64,000 bases of DNA. Origin: Candidatus Desulfosporosinus nitrosoreducens. Lineage in GTDB: Bacteria > Bacillota > Desulfitobacteriia > Desulfitobacteriales > Desulfitobacteriaceae. Below the pieces are notes generated by a model, which saw nothing but the letters and a program-made list of their open reading frames with translations, ran no database searches and was not told the origin of the DNA. Positions 1 to 9,453 of the stretch are shown here, piece after piece. Each line of letters opens with the position of its first letter. Position 1 is the first letter of the stretch. The position numbers were made by a program, and so were the translations under genes. Location of the stretch: positions 124,001 to 188,000 of the forward strand of contig NZ_JAVHUW010000065.1 of assembly GCF_030954495.1 (NCBI RefSeq). The letters are read 5' to 3'.

Positions 1-5
1 TTCAT
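1..5 (-). CDS. First codon of a gene leaving the window
   Basis: On the minus strand an ATG at positions 5-3 is preceded by a good ribosome site (GAGGAG, about 7 nt upstream). A gene therefore probably starts here and runs off the left edge, divergent from the ecsA-like gene. No protein can be read, so the product is unknown. Confidence 0.35.
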
Positions 6-184
6 GCGGTCATCTCCTCAAAGGTTAATGTTTTTCTTCAAATAATGACGTTAAAAAAAGGGCCGTTCTGACGCTGTTCAGGCCGCCAGCCGTTTTTTTT
101 AATAGGAAGGAATTAGGGAAATACTGAAAGGAGCGAGTATAATTAGGAGAATATGAGAACATTGAGATTAAAGGTGATTAAGCG

Positions 185-898
185 ATGGAATTACTTAGAG
201 TAGCTATTAACCAGGCCGGATATTCCGGCAACTCGGATGTTATAAAGAAGGTTGCTCTTTCGGTAAAATCCGGGGAGCTTATAGGGTTGATTGGTCCCAA
301 CGGAGCCGGCAAAAGCACTACGATTAAGGCAATTATGGGATTATTGCCGGTTATGGACGGCAGCATCACCTTTGCCGGAGGGAGTAAAAACTATTCCTAT
401 ATTCCGGAGCAGCCGGTTCTGTACGAAAGATTAACGCTCTGGGAGCATCTGGAGTTGGCTGCCGCGGCCTATGAAATCGAACGCAAGACTTTTTTGGCCA
501 GGGCTGAGAGTCTGCTGCAACTCTTTCGTCTTTCTGAAGTCAGGCATCATTTGCCGGGCACTTTTTCTAAGGGCATGCAGCAAAAGGTTATGCTTATCTT
601 AGGCTTTCTGCTTGAACCGGCGGTTTATGTGGTGGACGAGCCTTTTCTGGGGTTGGACCCAAGAGGCACCAAGGATTTCCTGGCTCATTTAAATCAGGCC
701 AGGGCCAAAGGCGCAGGGGTGTTAATGTCTACCCATGTGCTGGATACGGCGGAAAAAATCTGTGATTCTTTCGTTTTAATGAACAGCGGGACAGTGGTTG
801 CCGCCGGCAATTTAACGGAAATAAGAAAACAATGTCAATTGCCCGAGGGTTCCCTGTTTGAGTGTTTTGATCAGATATTGGAGAACTGGACATTATGA
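185..898 (+). CDS. ecsA: ABC transporter ATP-binding protein, EcsA-like
   Basis: 237-residue ATPase subunit of an ABC exporter. Walker A GPNGAGKST lies at residues 37-45, a diverged signature SKGMQ at 128-132, and Walker B ends in VVDEP near 149-153. The ATG at 185 follows AAAGGTG. The stop overlaps the next start by 4 nt (ATGA), so translation is probably coupled to the 408-residue permease. The pairing of a short ATPase with a permease of about 400 residues is typical of EcsAB of Firmicutes, linked in Bacillus to secretion, protein processing and competence. The Ecs assignment rests on size, order and overall resemblance. The substrate is unknown. Confidence 0.8.
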   Translation: MELLRVAINQAGYSGNSDVIKKVALSVKSGELIGLIGPNGAGKSTTIKAIMGLLPVMDGSITFAGGSKNYSYIPEQPVLYERLTLWEHLELAAAAYEIERKTFLARAESLLQLFRLSEVRHHLPGTFSKGMQQKVMLILGFLLEPAVYVVDEPFLGLDPRGTKDFLAHLNQARAKGAGVLMSTHVLDTAEKICDSFVLMNSGTVVAAGNLTEIRKQCQLPEGSLFECFDQILENWTL

Positions 899-2121
899 AT
901 GTTGCGAGGCTATTTGTTCAACGTCTTGTTGCTGAGTGGAAATATCAATATGAGGTCTGGAAAACGGCTGTGGATTGGGTTGTGGCCCTGTATATTGTGA
1001 TTCCTTTCAGCGCCATTTTCCTGAATTTTTATCGCTCTTGGTGGTGGAAAGCTCCGGGATGGCTGAACTATGTCCCTCTCAATGCCTTATTGTTCGTTGT
1101 TCTCGTCTTTGCCTGGTCCGGAACAATTCGTATTTTTGTCGAAGACGCGGATCAGCTCTTCCTTTTGCAGCGTGCCGCTTGGTTTAATGGGCTGCTTAAG
1201 TATAGTCTGAGTTATTCCCTAATCTATAATTTGGTGGCTGCCGTCTTATTGTTGTTGGTGCTGGCCCCGTTCCTGATTTTGCATTACGGTTTTTCCTGGT
1301 TGAATCTTATGTGGCTAACGGTTTTCCTGGCACTCTTTAAAAACTGTATGGGGATAGCTAAACAGCTTTTCGAATTTCGCTTTAAGGGTTGGTCCCAGCG
1401 CTTTGTGAGAACGGTCATTTTTGTCATAGCAGGTTTGTATATGCGGCAAAGCGTGTTTTATTTACAAAGCCGCCGGGAATTGTTTTATCCGTTAATCTTG
1501 GGGCTTTTATTCCTTTTAGGCTTACTTTTATATAAAAGGCTGACTATGGAAGGGATTTTTTTTGAAGATGTCTCAAGAGAAGAAACAGCGAAATTACGTT
1601 TAGCTAAATTCATGCTCCAAAGAGCCGGGACTTATGTAAAAAAGCCAAGGTCCCTGAGAAAACGCCCTTTGATGTTTAGAAATTCTAATTTGCTTTTTCA
1701 GAAACGCAATCCTGTCAACGCTTTAACGGAAGTGTGTCTGAAAGCCCTGCTGCGCAATGACGGGGACGTGATGTTTTACCTCCAGCTCCTGGGATTTGAT
1801 TTAGGACTGATTTTGCTTATTCCAAGCTATTATAAATGGCTCCTTTGGCTCGTTTTTTCTCTGGTGATGACGAATCTGGTTTGGCTGTCCTGGAGAGAGG
1901 TTATTAATGAGCCCTTTGTTTGCTTATTTCCCTGGCTCCCGGAAACCAAGGTGGCTGCGGCGAGAAAAGCCCTGTTTTTGATGGCCTTACCGGGCCAGCT
2001 GATTCTCGGAGTGGCAGTGGCCATACAAACGGGGTCATGGTTAGAAACTTTGGCAATGCTCCCCCTTGGAATCATAGCGGGTTATCTTACGGCCAAAAGA
2101 GTTTCCTTAAGGTCTGAATAG
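895..2121 (+). CDS. ecsB: ABC transporter permease, EcsB-like
   Basis: 408-residue polytopic membrane protein, rich in aromatic and aliphatic residues, with about eight predicted membrane spans. Pairs are visible near residues 25-75 and 105-145, with a C-terminal group after residue 295. A basic cytoplasmic loop (KKPRSLRKRP region, about 250) lies mid-protein. It overlaps the ATPase gene by 4 nt and must be its membrane partner. Length and organisation match EcsB. It is probably co-transcribed from a promoter upstream of 185. No clear terminator follows. The transported molecule cannot be deduced. Confidence 0.78.
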   Translation: MNVARLFVQRLVAEWKYQYEVWKTAVDWVVALYIVIPFSAIFLNFYRSWWWKAPGWLNYVPLNALLFVVLVFAWSGTIRIFVEDADQLFLLQRAAWFNGLLKYSLSYSLIYNLVAAVLLLLVLAPFLILHYGFSWLNLMWLTVFLALFKNCMGIAKQLFEFRFKGWSQRFVRTVIFVIAGLYMRQSVFYLQSRRELFYPLILGLLFLLGLLLYKRLTMEGIFFEDVSREETAKLRLAKFMLQRAGTYVKKPRSLRKRPLMFRNSNLLFQKRNPVNALTEVCLKALLRNDGDVMFYLQLLGFDLGLILLIPSYYKWLLWLVFSLVMTNLVWLSWREVINEPFVCLFPWLPETKVAAARKALFLMALPGQLILGVAVAIQTGSWLETLAMLPLGIIAGYLTAKRVSLRSE

Positions 2122-2222
2122 TTTAGATAGTACAGATGTACAGATAATACAGAGAGTATGGATAGTATAGCAATTAATTGTTTTCCCTAAAATTATAATC
2201 GGCATAAGGCTATGAAAAAGAG

Positions 2223-2252
2223 AGCCCTCCAAAGCGTTAAGCCTGGAGGGCT
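2223..2252 (-). terminator. Rho-independent terminator of the DUF2680 gene
   Basis: Perfect 9-bp arms AGCCCTCCA (2223-2231) and TGGAGGGCT (2244-2252). On the minus strand the hairpin is followed by CTCTTTTTC, placing it 34 nt downstream of the 2286 stop. Confidence 0.75.
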
Positions 2253-2285
2253 GTTCCAGTTAAGAATCCTTAAGATTGCTTAAGA

Positions 2286-2642
2286 TTACATAGTACTTGG
2301 AGAAGGGTTCGTTTTGGAGGTGTCCTGGGCATTGCGGTTACACCCTTTGCCAAAACCATGACCGTGTTTTTTTCCCAAACCAGTGTATTGTCCGTTAGCA
2401 AAATCTTCTTCAATCTGCTTTTGGCGCTTCTCGATGGCGGCTTTAATTTTGGCGGCTTTATCCTGGTCCAGGATTCCGGCTTCCAACTGTTTATCCACCA
2501 TTTGCTTCTTCAGCGTAAACATTTGTTGGTTCAACGCTTTAAGCTCAGCGAGTTTAGCAGGATCGGGAGCAGCTAAGCACGTCCCGGCACCTAAAGCCAG
2601 AAAGGCTACGGTCAGAAAACTCACTGCAAACTTTTTTAACAT
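2286..2642 (-). CDS. Secreted DUF2680 (YckD-like) protein
   Basis: 118-residue exported protein. It has a Sec signal peptide (MLKKFAVSFL start, hydrophobic core, cleavage near LAA-PDP), followed by a charged helical region rich in K, E and Q (residues about 28-85) and a His/Gly/Lys tail (GKKHGHGFGKG). This layout is typical of the DUF2680/YckD family, small Firmicutes surface proteins of unknown function. The ATG at 2642 was chosen over an upstream GTG because AAGGAGGA lies 7 nt before it. The gene stands alone with its own terminator. The His-rich tail might bind metal, which is inference only. Confidence 0.7.
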   Translation of the reverse strand: MLKKFAVSFLTVAFLALGAGTCLAAPDPAKLAELKALNQQMFTLKKQMVDKQLEAGILDQDKAAKIKAAIEKRQKQIEEDFANGQYTGLGKKHGHGFGKGCNRNAQDTSKTNPSPSTM

Positions 2643-2835
2643 TTGCACTCCTCCTTGTAGTTTTATTTAACTGGAACGTTTCTTAGAATGTCCAATTTAA
2701 GGGGAGAACATTTCAAGAATTTATCAAGAATTTGTTAATGTTCCGTCTTAAGTTTCATGGATCGGTGCATAGAAAATCACTGCGTTTCAAATCCTATAAA
2801 ACAAAGCGGAGAATTTCAAGGTTAGAGGGAGGCGC

Positions 2836-3021
2836 TTGGTTGTGCGAGAATGGAAAGATTTAACCAGGGATGAAAAAGAAATTATTACAGTCATGAAAAA
2901 TCAGGGCATTACACCCGAAGATTTAATACAAAGAATGCGCAGCTCGGGGAGAATGAATGAGCAATCTCTGGAGGAATTGAAAAAGGCCCTCGAAGATGTT
3001 CGGCGTTTTCTCTTACACTAG
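2836..3021 (+). CDS. Small hypothetical protein, 61 residues
   Basis: A TTG start at 2836 follows GAGGGAGG. The product is a charged helical protein: an acidic/basic N-terminal half (TRDEKEIITVMKNQG) and an amphipathic C-terminal helix ending in RRFLLH. There is no signal peptide or membrane span. The ribosome site and biased composition suggest it is real. I do not recognise the family. It lies alone between the DUF2680 gene and the RND pump. Confidence 0.5.
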   Translation: MVVREWKDLTRDEKEIITVMKNQGITPEDLIQRMRSSGRMNEQSLEELKKALEDVRRFLLH

Positions 3022-3087
3022 ATTAGAAAAGAGCAGCGGGCAAATCCCAATCTCAGTCCTAAGTTAAGATTTGCTGTTGAATAAAAC

Positions 3088-3165
3088 ATCACCCCCCGTC
3101 GTTCTCAAGACATTTTGGTGCCTACCTTCGACCAGAATGGCAGCCGGAGCTCGGAGCGGGGTGAT
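3088..3165 (+). other. Long hairpin ahead of the RND gene
   Basis: Arms ATCACCCC (3088-3095) and GGGGTGAT (3158-3165) enclose about 62 nt that can form an inner TTTTGGT/ACCAGAA stem. TTTGTTTTTAAT follows. It may be a terminator for the small gene at 2836 or a structured leader of the pump gene. No known riboswitch was recognised. Confidence 0.4.
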
Positions 3166-3226
3166 TTGTTTTTAATAAGTTCCTGGCGGAGTACACAGGT
3201 AATTTCAAGTTAGGAGAGGAGCAGAA

Positions 3227-6200
3227 ATGAATTTTTTTACCGGATTCTCCCTGAAGAATACGTTTGTTGTTATCTTAGCAGGCGTTCTCATTCTTGTTGG
3301 CGGTTTGTATTCGGGAAAGGGCATTAAAGAAGAAGCAATGCCCAACATAAATATACCGGTCGTGACGGTCTTTACCGTGTATCCCGGCGCTGCACCCGAA
3401 GACATTGCCGACGGTATTACGAGGCCGATTCAGAAGTCTTTGTCAGGCATAGAGGGTATAACTGATATTAAAGGAATATCTAATGAAAATGTTTCGATTG
3501 TGGTGGCGGAATTTGATTATTCGGCGGATATTGACAAAGGCGAACGGGATATTCAGGATGCCGTCAATACGGTATCTTTTCCGGACAATGCCCAAAAGCC
3601 GACAATTTCCAAAGTTACTATGGGAAGTTTTCCGGTCATGACCTATTCTCTTCAAAGCAGTAAAAGCATTGATGTGCTTACCCAATTTGTTAATTCAACC
3701 CTGAAGCCGGAACTGAGCGGTGTAACCGGAGTAGCCAATGTCAACGTTAACGGACTGAAAACTAATGATATTTATATTAAGCTCGATGACCAAAAAATGA
3801 AGGATCAAAATATTACCCTTCAGGATGTTCAGAGCGCCCTTACGGCTAATAACATATCCTACCCCGTTGGGAGTACGGAGATTAATCAAAAGGACCTCAC
3901 GATAAGAGTGACGAGAAAGTTCAACAATCTTGATGACATAAAATCTGTGCCAATTGTTGTAATGCCCAATACTACAAAACTAATGGGAAATAGCCTGACT
4001 CAAATCGGCGAGGGTATGAATAAGCTGGGGCAAGCCGTGGGGCAGCTGGGCCAGGAAGTCGGGACAACAAGCAAAACCATGGGCGAAATGATTGGGAATA
4101 ATACCCAAGCCATTGCTTTATTAAGCGTCATACAGCAGCAGGAAGGCATAATTCTCGCTCAGCAGGCAATCTTAGCCAACTTTAATTCGACTCCGCAAAA
4201 TAAGGTACAGGCTCAGGCTGCCATTGCCCAGGCAAACTCCGTGATTCAAAGTACTGCAACCTCCCTGCAGCAGGTTTTGAGTGCTCAAACCCAAAAGGGA
4301 AAAGAATTGAGTCAGGGAGCCTCGTCTAACCCAGGCGTTTCCAATTCCAATCCTAACCCCAATCCCAATTCCCTAAATTCCGCTGCATCTCCAGCACCGA
4401 CGCTGCATGTCGTTTTTCTGAAGGATATTGCCAATATCGATTATGGAACGCAAACGACCAGTTTTTTTACCAGGGCCAACTTTAAGGAGGGTATGGTTCT
4501 TAATATTTACAAGACCGATGATGCCAATATGGTGCAGCTGGCCCGCGATGTAGACCAGAAGATCTCGGAAGTTACCCAGGGTAACGGCGATATCCAGGTT
4601 TATAAAATCAATGACTCCTCAACCATGGTCAAGGATTCCGTCAACGGAATGATCAGTGAGGGGATCACCGGCGCACTGTTCGCTATGATTGTCATTGCTT
4701 TGTTCCTGAGAGATATTAAATCCACTGTGATTGCAGTTGTGTCAATTCCGTTGTCCGTGCTTATTGCCTTGATTTTACTGCCCCGTTTCAACATTACGCT
4801 GAACACTATGTCCCTGGGAGGCATTGCCGTTGCTGTCGGGAGAATCGTCGACGATTCTATTGTGGTTATAGAAAACATTTATAGAAGACTTGAGCAGGCG
4901 AGGGATCAGGCAGAGGACAGGACTGATCTGATCCGCCAAGCTAGTCAGGAAGTAGGATCGGCCATTGCAGCCTCGACCATTACCACAGTAGGCGTATTTT
5001 TGCCTTTAAGCTTTATTACCGGGATTATCGGCAGAGTATTCATCCCTTTTGCCTATACGGTTGTAATTTGTATTTCCGCTTCATTGCTCGTAGCTTTGAC
5101 CGTAGTTCCCGTTATGAGCAAGTTTATGCTTTTCAGGAAAAAAAGCCGGCCATCTGCCGCGCCTGAGAAGAATCAAGGGAAGATGGCCGAGATTTATAAA
5201 AAGGTACTGGGCTCCGTGTTGAACCACCGTTTGCTGGTCATAGGGGCAAGTTTAATAATTCTGCTTATTTCTCTGGGGCTGATCCGTAAAATAGGCATCC
5301 AATTCATGCCTGCCTCAACGAGCAATGTCATTAATGTGGCCTTGACTATGCCGGCGGGAACTGCGGTTGATAAAACGAATACCGAAGCCCTGAAGTTCGA
5401 ATCCTTTTTAAAGGGCAGGAAGGATATCGATAAAGTGACTAGTATTATTGGCGATACGAGCAGCAGCGGCGGGAGTGTCCTGTCCAATCAAGGTGCCAAT
5501 GAAGGCAGTTTTATTGTCGTGGTTAAAGAGAAGGCGGATTTGACACAAGCCTTAGATGATTTGACTGCCGAAGCCAGGAAATTTAATCAGGGCGGAGAGG
5601 TGATGACGCTTACCCCCCAGAGCATCACCGGCAATAAAGCGGAAAACGTCGAAGTAATTATCAAAGGAAGCAGCCTGGAGGATATCACCAAGGCAGCGGG
5701 GATTATTACGGCTAAGTTAAGAGGTATGGAGGAGCTAAATAATCTCACCAACAATATCTCGGCAAGGAAGCCGGAAATATCTGTCGCCGTTGATGCCGCC
5801 AAGGCGGCGGATCAGGGCTTGAACCCGGCTGTCGTTGCGGCTATCGTGAGAAATTATCTGGGTTACAGCAAGATAACAACTGTGGATAATGGTTCCGCAG
5901 TGGATGTCCTGCTCGGATACCCGGCAAACCTGTTAAATAATATCGACAGTATCAAAAATTTGGAAATTCCGGGTGCGGAAGGCCCCATTAAAATAGGGGA
6001 TATTGCCTCGGTTGAGCAAGAGGACGGGCCGGCGACAATTTCCGAGCTTGACGGCAAACAGTATGCTTCCGTCGTAGCTGATATCAAAGGAAATGACACA
6101 TCGAAGGTTACTAAAGATGCTCAGACCGAAATTGATAGTATCAGGAACACTCTTCCTCCGGGAGTAAGCTATGAGCTGCAGGGAAGCAACAAGGATATCA

Positions 6201-6721
6201 CAAGCGGTTTCTCCCAAATGGGGTTTGCTATGTTTGTAGCGATAGTGTTAGTCTATATTGTCATGGTGATTACCTTTGGCGAACCCTTGACCCCTTTTGC
6301 CATTCTCTTCTCCTTGCCTTTTGCGGCCGTGGGAGCTATCGTGGCTTTGTTCATTGCCCGGCAGCCCCTGACTGTTTCGGGGATGATCGGGATGCTGATG
6401 CTCATCGGCATCGTTGTCACTAATGCCATCGTCCTTCTCGACAGGGTCAGGACGAATAGAATATCAGGCATGAAGGTGAGAGAGGCTCTTTTGGAAGCCG
6501 GTTCCGTAAGAATAAGGCCGATTCTTATGACCGCCATCTCGACAATCATGGCCTTAATTCCCCTGGCCCTGGGTTTTTCCCACGGAAGTCTCATATCCCA
6601 GGGCTTAGGGATTGTGGTTATCGGCGGGCTTGTCTTTTCGACAGTCTTAACCTTAATACTTGTTCCCGTTATGTACAGCATCCTAATGAGATCAAATCGC
6701 GAGCAAGCTAATCCCGGGTAA
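3227..6721 (+). CDS. RND-family efflux pump (AcrB/SwrC type)
   Basis: 1164-residue inner-membrane proton/drug antiporter. An N-terminal span (residues about 8-28) is followed by porter domain repeats, membrane blocks (about 475-650 and 980-1150) and a second porter repeat, the duplicated RND layout. GRIVDDSIVVIENIYR carries the conserved acidic pair of TM4. Ribosome site AGGAGAGGAG precedes the ATG. Residues about 248-393 are an extra glutamine-rich, helix-prone segment ending in an NPNPNPN stretch, interrupting the first porter repeat between VPIVV and VVFLKDI. Firmicutes homologues act without an outer membrane. No membrane-fusion gene is adjacent. The substrate is unknown; surfactin-type lipopeptides or detergents are known for SwrC. 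Confidence 0.88.
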   Translation: MNFFTGFSLKNTFVVILAGVLILVGGLYSGKGIKEEAMPNINIPVVTVFTVYPGAAPEDIADGITRPIQKSLSGIEGITDIKGISNENVSIVVAEFDYSADIDKGERDIQDAVNTVSFPDNAQKPTISKVTMGSFPVMTYSLQSSKSIDVLTQFVNSTLKPELSGVTGVANVNVNGLKTNDIYIKLDDQKMKDQNITLQDVQSALTANNISYPVGSTEINQKDLTIRVTRKFNNLDDIKSVPIVVMPNTTKLMGNSLTQIGEGMNKLGQAVGQLGQEVGTTSKTMGEMIGNNTQAIALLSVIQQQEGIILAQQAILANFNSTPQNKVQAQAAIAQANSVIQSTATSLQQVLSAQTQKGKELSQGASSNPGVSNSNPNPNPNSLNSAASPAPTLHVVFLKDIANIDYGTQTTSFFTRANFKEGMVLNIYKTDDANMVQLARDVDQKISEVTQGNGDIQVYKINDSSTMVKDSVNGMISEGITGALFAMIVIALFLRDIKSTVIAVVSIPLSVLIALILLPRFNITLNTMSLGGIAVAVGRIVDDSIVVIENIYRRLEQARDQAEDRTDLIRQASQEVGSAIAASTITTVGVFLPLSFITGIIGRVFIPFAYTVVICISASLLVALTVVPVMSKFMLFRKKSRPSAAPEKNQGKMAEIYKKVLGSVLNHRLLVIGASLIILLISLGLIRKIGIQFMPASTSNVINVALTMPAGTAVDKTNTEALKFESFLKGRKDIDKVTSIIGDTSSSGGSVLSNQGANEGSFIVVVKEKADLTQALDDLTAEARKFNQGGEVMTLTPQSITGNKAENVEVIIKGSSLEDITKAAGIITAKLRGMEELNNLTNNISARKPEISVAVDAAKAADQGLNPAVVAAIVRNYLGYSKITTVDNGSAVDVLLGYPANLLNNIDSIKNLEIPGAEGPIKIGDIASVEQEDGPATISELDGKQYASVVADIKGNDTSKVTKDAQTEIDSIRNTLPPGVSYELQGSNKDITSGFSQMGFAMFVAIVLVYIVMVITFGEPLTPFAILFSLPFAAVGAIVALFIARQPLTVSGMIGMLMLIGIVVTNAIVLLDRVRTNRISGMKVREALLEAGSVRIRPILMTAISTIMALIPLALGFSHGSLISQGLGIVVIGGLVFSTVLTLILVPVMYSILMRSNREQANPG

Positions 6722-6745
6722 TAAAAAAACCTGTACAAGAAAAAA

Positions 6746-6762
6746 CCCGGGATAAACCCGGG
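6746..6762 (-). terminator. Terminator of the lct operon
   Basis: CCCGGG (6746-6751), loop ATAAA, CCCGGG (6757-6762). On the minus strand it is followed by TTTTTTCTT, 20 nt past the lctD stop. It also lies 25 nt past the convergent RND stop, but without a T tract in that direction. Confidence 0.8.
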
Positions 6763-6782
6763 CTTGAGCAATTAACTCAGCT

Positions 6783-8183
6783 CTACTCGCAAACTTTGCC
6801 AGGATTAAGGATATTTTTAGGGTCAAAGGCCAGTTTGATGCCTTTCATAAGCTCAATATACTCGGGTTCGTACTGATCAAACAGATACCTTTTCTTAGCG
6901 TAGCCGATACCGTGCTCTCCGGACACCAGTCCTTGGAGTTCCCGTGATTTGCGATACATAGCCTCAAATACTTCGCCGAGTTTCTTTTGCCAGGCTTCGT
7001 CGCTAAGCTTGTCCTTTAACACATAGACATGTAAATTGCCGTCTCCGGCATGACCGAAGCTTCGGATACGAAGATTAAACTCTTCCTGAAGGAGATGAGT
7101 GTACTTAATAAATTCAGCGACCTTATTGCGGGGAACAACAACGTCGCATTCGTCCATGTCGGTAGTTGAGGCTTTTACTGCTTCCAAGAAAGCGCCTCGG
7201 GCAGACCAAACCGCTTCTTTGCGCTCCTCCGTGTCGATAATGAAAGCATCAAGCGCTCCTTCTTCGAGGCAGATGTCGGCAACTTTCTCATAGTCTTTTT
7301 CCAATTCTTGTGCGCTGTTGCCGTCAAAGGTCAACAAGAGGTAGGCATCGGAGGAGTTGTCCGGAAATTTCTTGCCTAAAAATTCTTCGGCGGCCAGAAT
7401 AACCTCTCTTTGCATAAATTCAATGGCCGTGGGGATAGCTTTCGCTTTGATAATTTTAGGGACCGTGCTGATCGCTTTATCCAGATCAGGAAAAGGTATT
7501 AACAGTGAGACTGTCTTTTTGGGCAAAGGGATAAGCTTTAAAACCGCTTTAGTAATAATGCCCAGCGTTCCTTCCGAACCGCAGATCAGGTCTTTAATGC
7601 TGTAGCCGGAGGAATTTTTAACCACTTTCCCGCCGACATTAATGACACTGCCGTTGGGCAGAACAATTTCAAGTCCGCGAATGTAATCTCTGGTCACCCC
7701 ATATTTAACGGCTCTCATCCCGCCGGCATTGGTATTGATATTACCAGCTATCGTGGCAGATTTTTCGCCGGGGTCCGGCGGGTAGAAGAGATCATGGTCT
7801 TCAACAAATTTGCTGATTTCCATTAAAAGGACTCCGGGTTCCAGAGTGAGGGTCAGATTGTCTTCATCGAGTTCGAGGATTTTGTTCATGCCGCTCATAT
7901 TCAGCATGATCCCTCCGAAAATAGGTACGGAGGCTCCGACAAGTCCTGTCCCTGAGCCCCGGGCCACGACCGGAATATTATTCTCAGAGGCATAGCTCAT
8001 AATTTTCGAGACTTCAGCAGTTGCCAGAACATCGACTAAAACATCGGGTCGTTTACTAATCCCGCCCAATTCATCGTGACTAAAATCGTCACTGATTGCT
8101 TCACCTGTATAAACACGTTCTTCTCCCAGCAGTGAAACTAAAAACTCCCGGTCTTTAGCGTCCAGCGTTTTATAGTGATGCAT
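6783..8183 (-). CDS. lctD: FAD-linked lactate dehydrogenase subunit, LctD/GlcD type
   Basis: 466-residue flavoprotein that oxidises a 2-hydroxyacid, most likely D-lactate, to the 2-oxoacid. An N-terminal PCMH FAD-binding domain (ARGSGTGLVGASVP about residue 75; NAGGMRAVKYG about 152; GSEGTLGII about 203) precedes the FAD-oxidase C domain with HAGDGNLHVYV about 374 and SGEHGIGYAKK about 425. The ATG follows GGAGGTAATTTC. It is third in an operon after two Etf genes, the lctBCD order of the electron-confurcating complex of Acetobacterium. There, ferredoxin oxidation drives lactate-dependent NAD+ reduction. The substrate is inferred from context. Glycolate oxidase is the main alternative. Confidence 0.85.
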   Translation of the reverse strand: MHHYKTLDAKDREFLVSLLGEERVYTGEAISDDFSHDELGGISKRPDVLVDVLATAEVSKIMSYASENNIPVVARGSGTGLVGASVPIFGGIMLNMSGMNKILELDEDNLTLTLEPGVLLMEISKFVEDHDLFYPPDPGEKSATIAGNINTNAGGMRAVKYGVTRDYIRGLEIVLPNGSVINVGGKVVKNSSGYSIKDLICGSEGTLGIITKAVLKLIPLPKKTVSLLIPFPDLDKAISTVPKIIKAKAIPTAIEFMQREVILAAEEFLGKKFPDNSSDAYLLLTFDGNSAQELEKDYEKVADICLEEGALDAFIIDTEERKEAVWSARGAFLEAVKASTTDMDECDVVVPRNKVAEFIKYTHLLQEEFNLRIRSFGHAGDGNLHVYVLKDKLSDEAWQKKLGEVFEAMYRKSRELQGLVSGEHGIGYAKKRYLFDQYEPEYIELMKGIKLAFDPKNILNPGKVCE

Positions 8184-8231
8184 GAAATTACCTCCACGAT
8201 TTATCTCAGTTTTTCAATCCGCCGCTGATGT

Positions 8232-9440
8232 TTAGCGCGCACAAGCCAGAGTGTTGGAGTTTTTAAGCTTATCAATGAGTTGAGGAACGATTTCATAAAG
8301 ATCGCCGATAATACCATAATGGGCAAGATTAAAAATTGCGGCGTGAGGGTCTTGGTTGATGGCAAAGATTTGTTCGGAACTGTTCATACCCGCTGTAAAC
8401 TGAACGGCTCCTGAAATTCCGAGGGTGATGATTAATTTTGGTTTCACGGTTCGACCCGATAAACCTATTTGCTGCCTGGCCTTAAGCCAACCGGCTTCAA
8501 CGAGAGGGCGGGTGCCCGCTATCCGGGCCTTTAATAAGTGAGCTAACTCTCCAATCATAACCATGTCTTTCTCAGATTTTAAGGCTCTTCCCACTGCAAT
8601 AATGACTTCGGCGTCCGAGATGTTTTCCTCAATCTCCTTGTGTGTTACTTGTAAGACTTTGATGGCAGACACTAATTTTTCCGGAGCCAATTCGCAGAGT
8701 GTAATTTTGCCGCTGGGTTCGGATTGCCTTGCGGGAGCATTCATAACCTTATAGCGCACCGTTGCCATCTGAGGGCGGGTGTTGGGACAAATGATCTGAG
8801 CCATAATGTTGCCGCCAAAAGCAGGTCTGATTTGGACGAGGTCGGTATTCTCTTTCATTTCCAGAGTTGTGCAATCGGCGGTTAAGCCGGTGCGAAATCT
8901 TGCCGCTACCCGGGGCGCCAAAGACCGGCCGATGGTTGTGGCTCCAACCAGTAAAGAAGAAGGTTTTATTTTTCGAATGAAGTCCTCGCAGGCTGCCGTA
9001 TAAGGTTCAATACGGAAATGGTTTAATTCCGCGCAGTCATAGACAAAGACCTCGTCGACGCCGTAATGCAGCAATTCCTGAGCCTTAGCTTTTATGTTAT
9101 GGCCTATAAACACGCAATAAATGGGGAAGCTGACGACGGCCGCAAGCTCTCTGGCTTTACCGATCAACTCCAGGGTAACAGGATGGATTTCACCTGCGAC
9201 ATGGTCGACATAGACCGCGATGCCCTGCCATAAATTCTTATCAACGGCCGGAGCTGCCTCCGCGATAAATTCCATAACTCCCTGGGGCCCTTTTTTAACA
9301 CAGAGCCGGCACATTTTGCATCCTGCGCTGATCTCCACCTTTCCATCCTCAGCTTGCAGAGCTCCAAATGGACAAACATCCAGTAAGGCCTGAATGTTGG
9401 ATGCATTCACCTTTTCCTGGTGACAAATTAACTTGCTCAT
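8232..9440 (-). CDS. lctC: Electron-transfer flavoprotein alpha subunit with ferredoxin domain (LctC)
   Basis: 402-residue EtfA. A short N-terminal iron-sulfur module with C23 and C41-x2-C44-x2-C47 probably holds one [4Fe-4S] cluster. The Etf alpha domain and the FAD-binding C-terminal domain follow (SGRTVKPKLIITLGISGA about 330). It receives electrons from the dehydrogenase and ferredoxin in the confurcating complex. The start at 9440 (MSKLIC) was chosen because GAGGAGG lies 7 nt upstream. A start at 9461 would overlap the etfB stop and lacks such a site. The gap to etfB is 13 nt. Confidence 0.87.
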   Translation of the reverse strand: MSKLICHQEKVNASNIQALLDVCPFGALQAEDGKVEISAGCKMCRLCVKKGPQGVMEFIAEAAPAVDKNLWQGIAVYVDHVAGEIHPVTLELIGKARELAAVVSFPIYCVFIGHNIKAKAQELLHYGVDEVFVYDCAELNHFRIEPYTAACEDFIRKIKPSSLLVGATTIGRSLAPRVAARFRTGLTADCTTLEMKENTDLVQIRPAFGGNIMAQIICPNTRPQMATVRYKVMNAPARQSEPSGKITLCELAPEKLVSAIKVLQVTHKEIEENISDAEVIIAVGRALKSEKDMVMIGELAHLLKARIAGTRPLVEAGWLKARQQIGLSGRTVKPKLIITLGISGAVQFTAGMNSSEQIFAINQDPHAAIFNLAHYGIIGDLYEIVPQLIDKLKNSNTLACAR

Positions 9441-9453
9441 GAATCTACCTCCT

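Noticed and set aside
6253..6771. A 172-codon minus-strand frame over the RND gene end
   Set aside because: Shadow of the RND coding sequence with no ribosome site or protein-like pattern.
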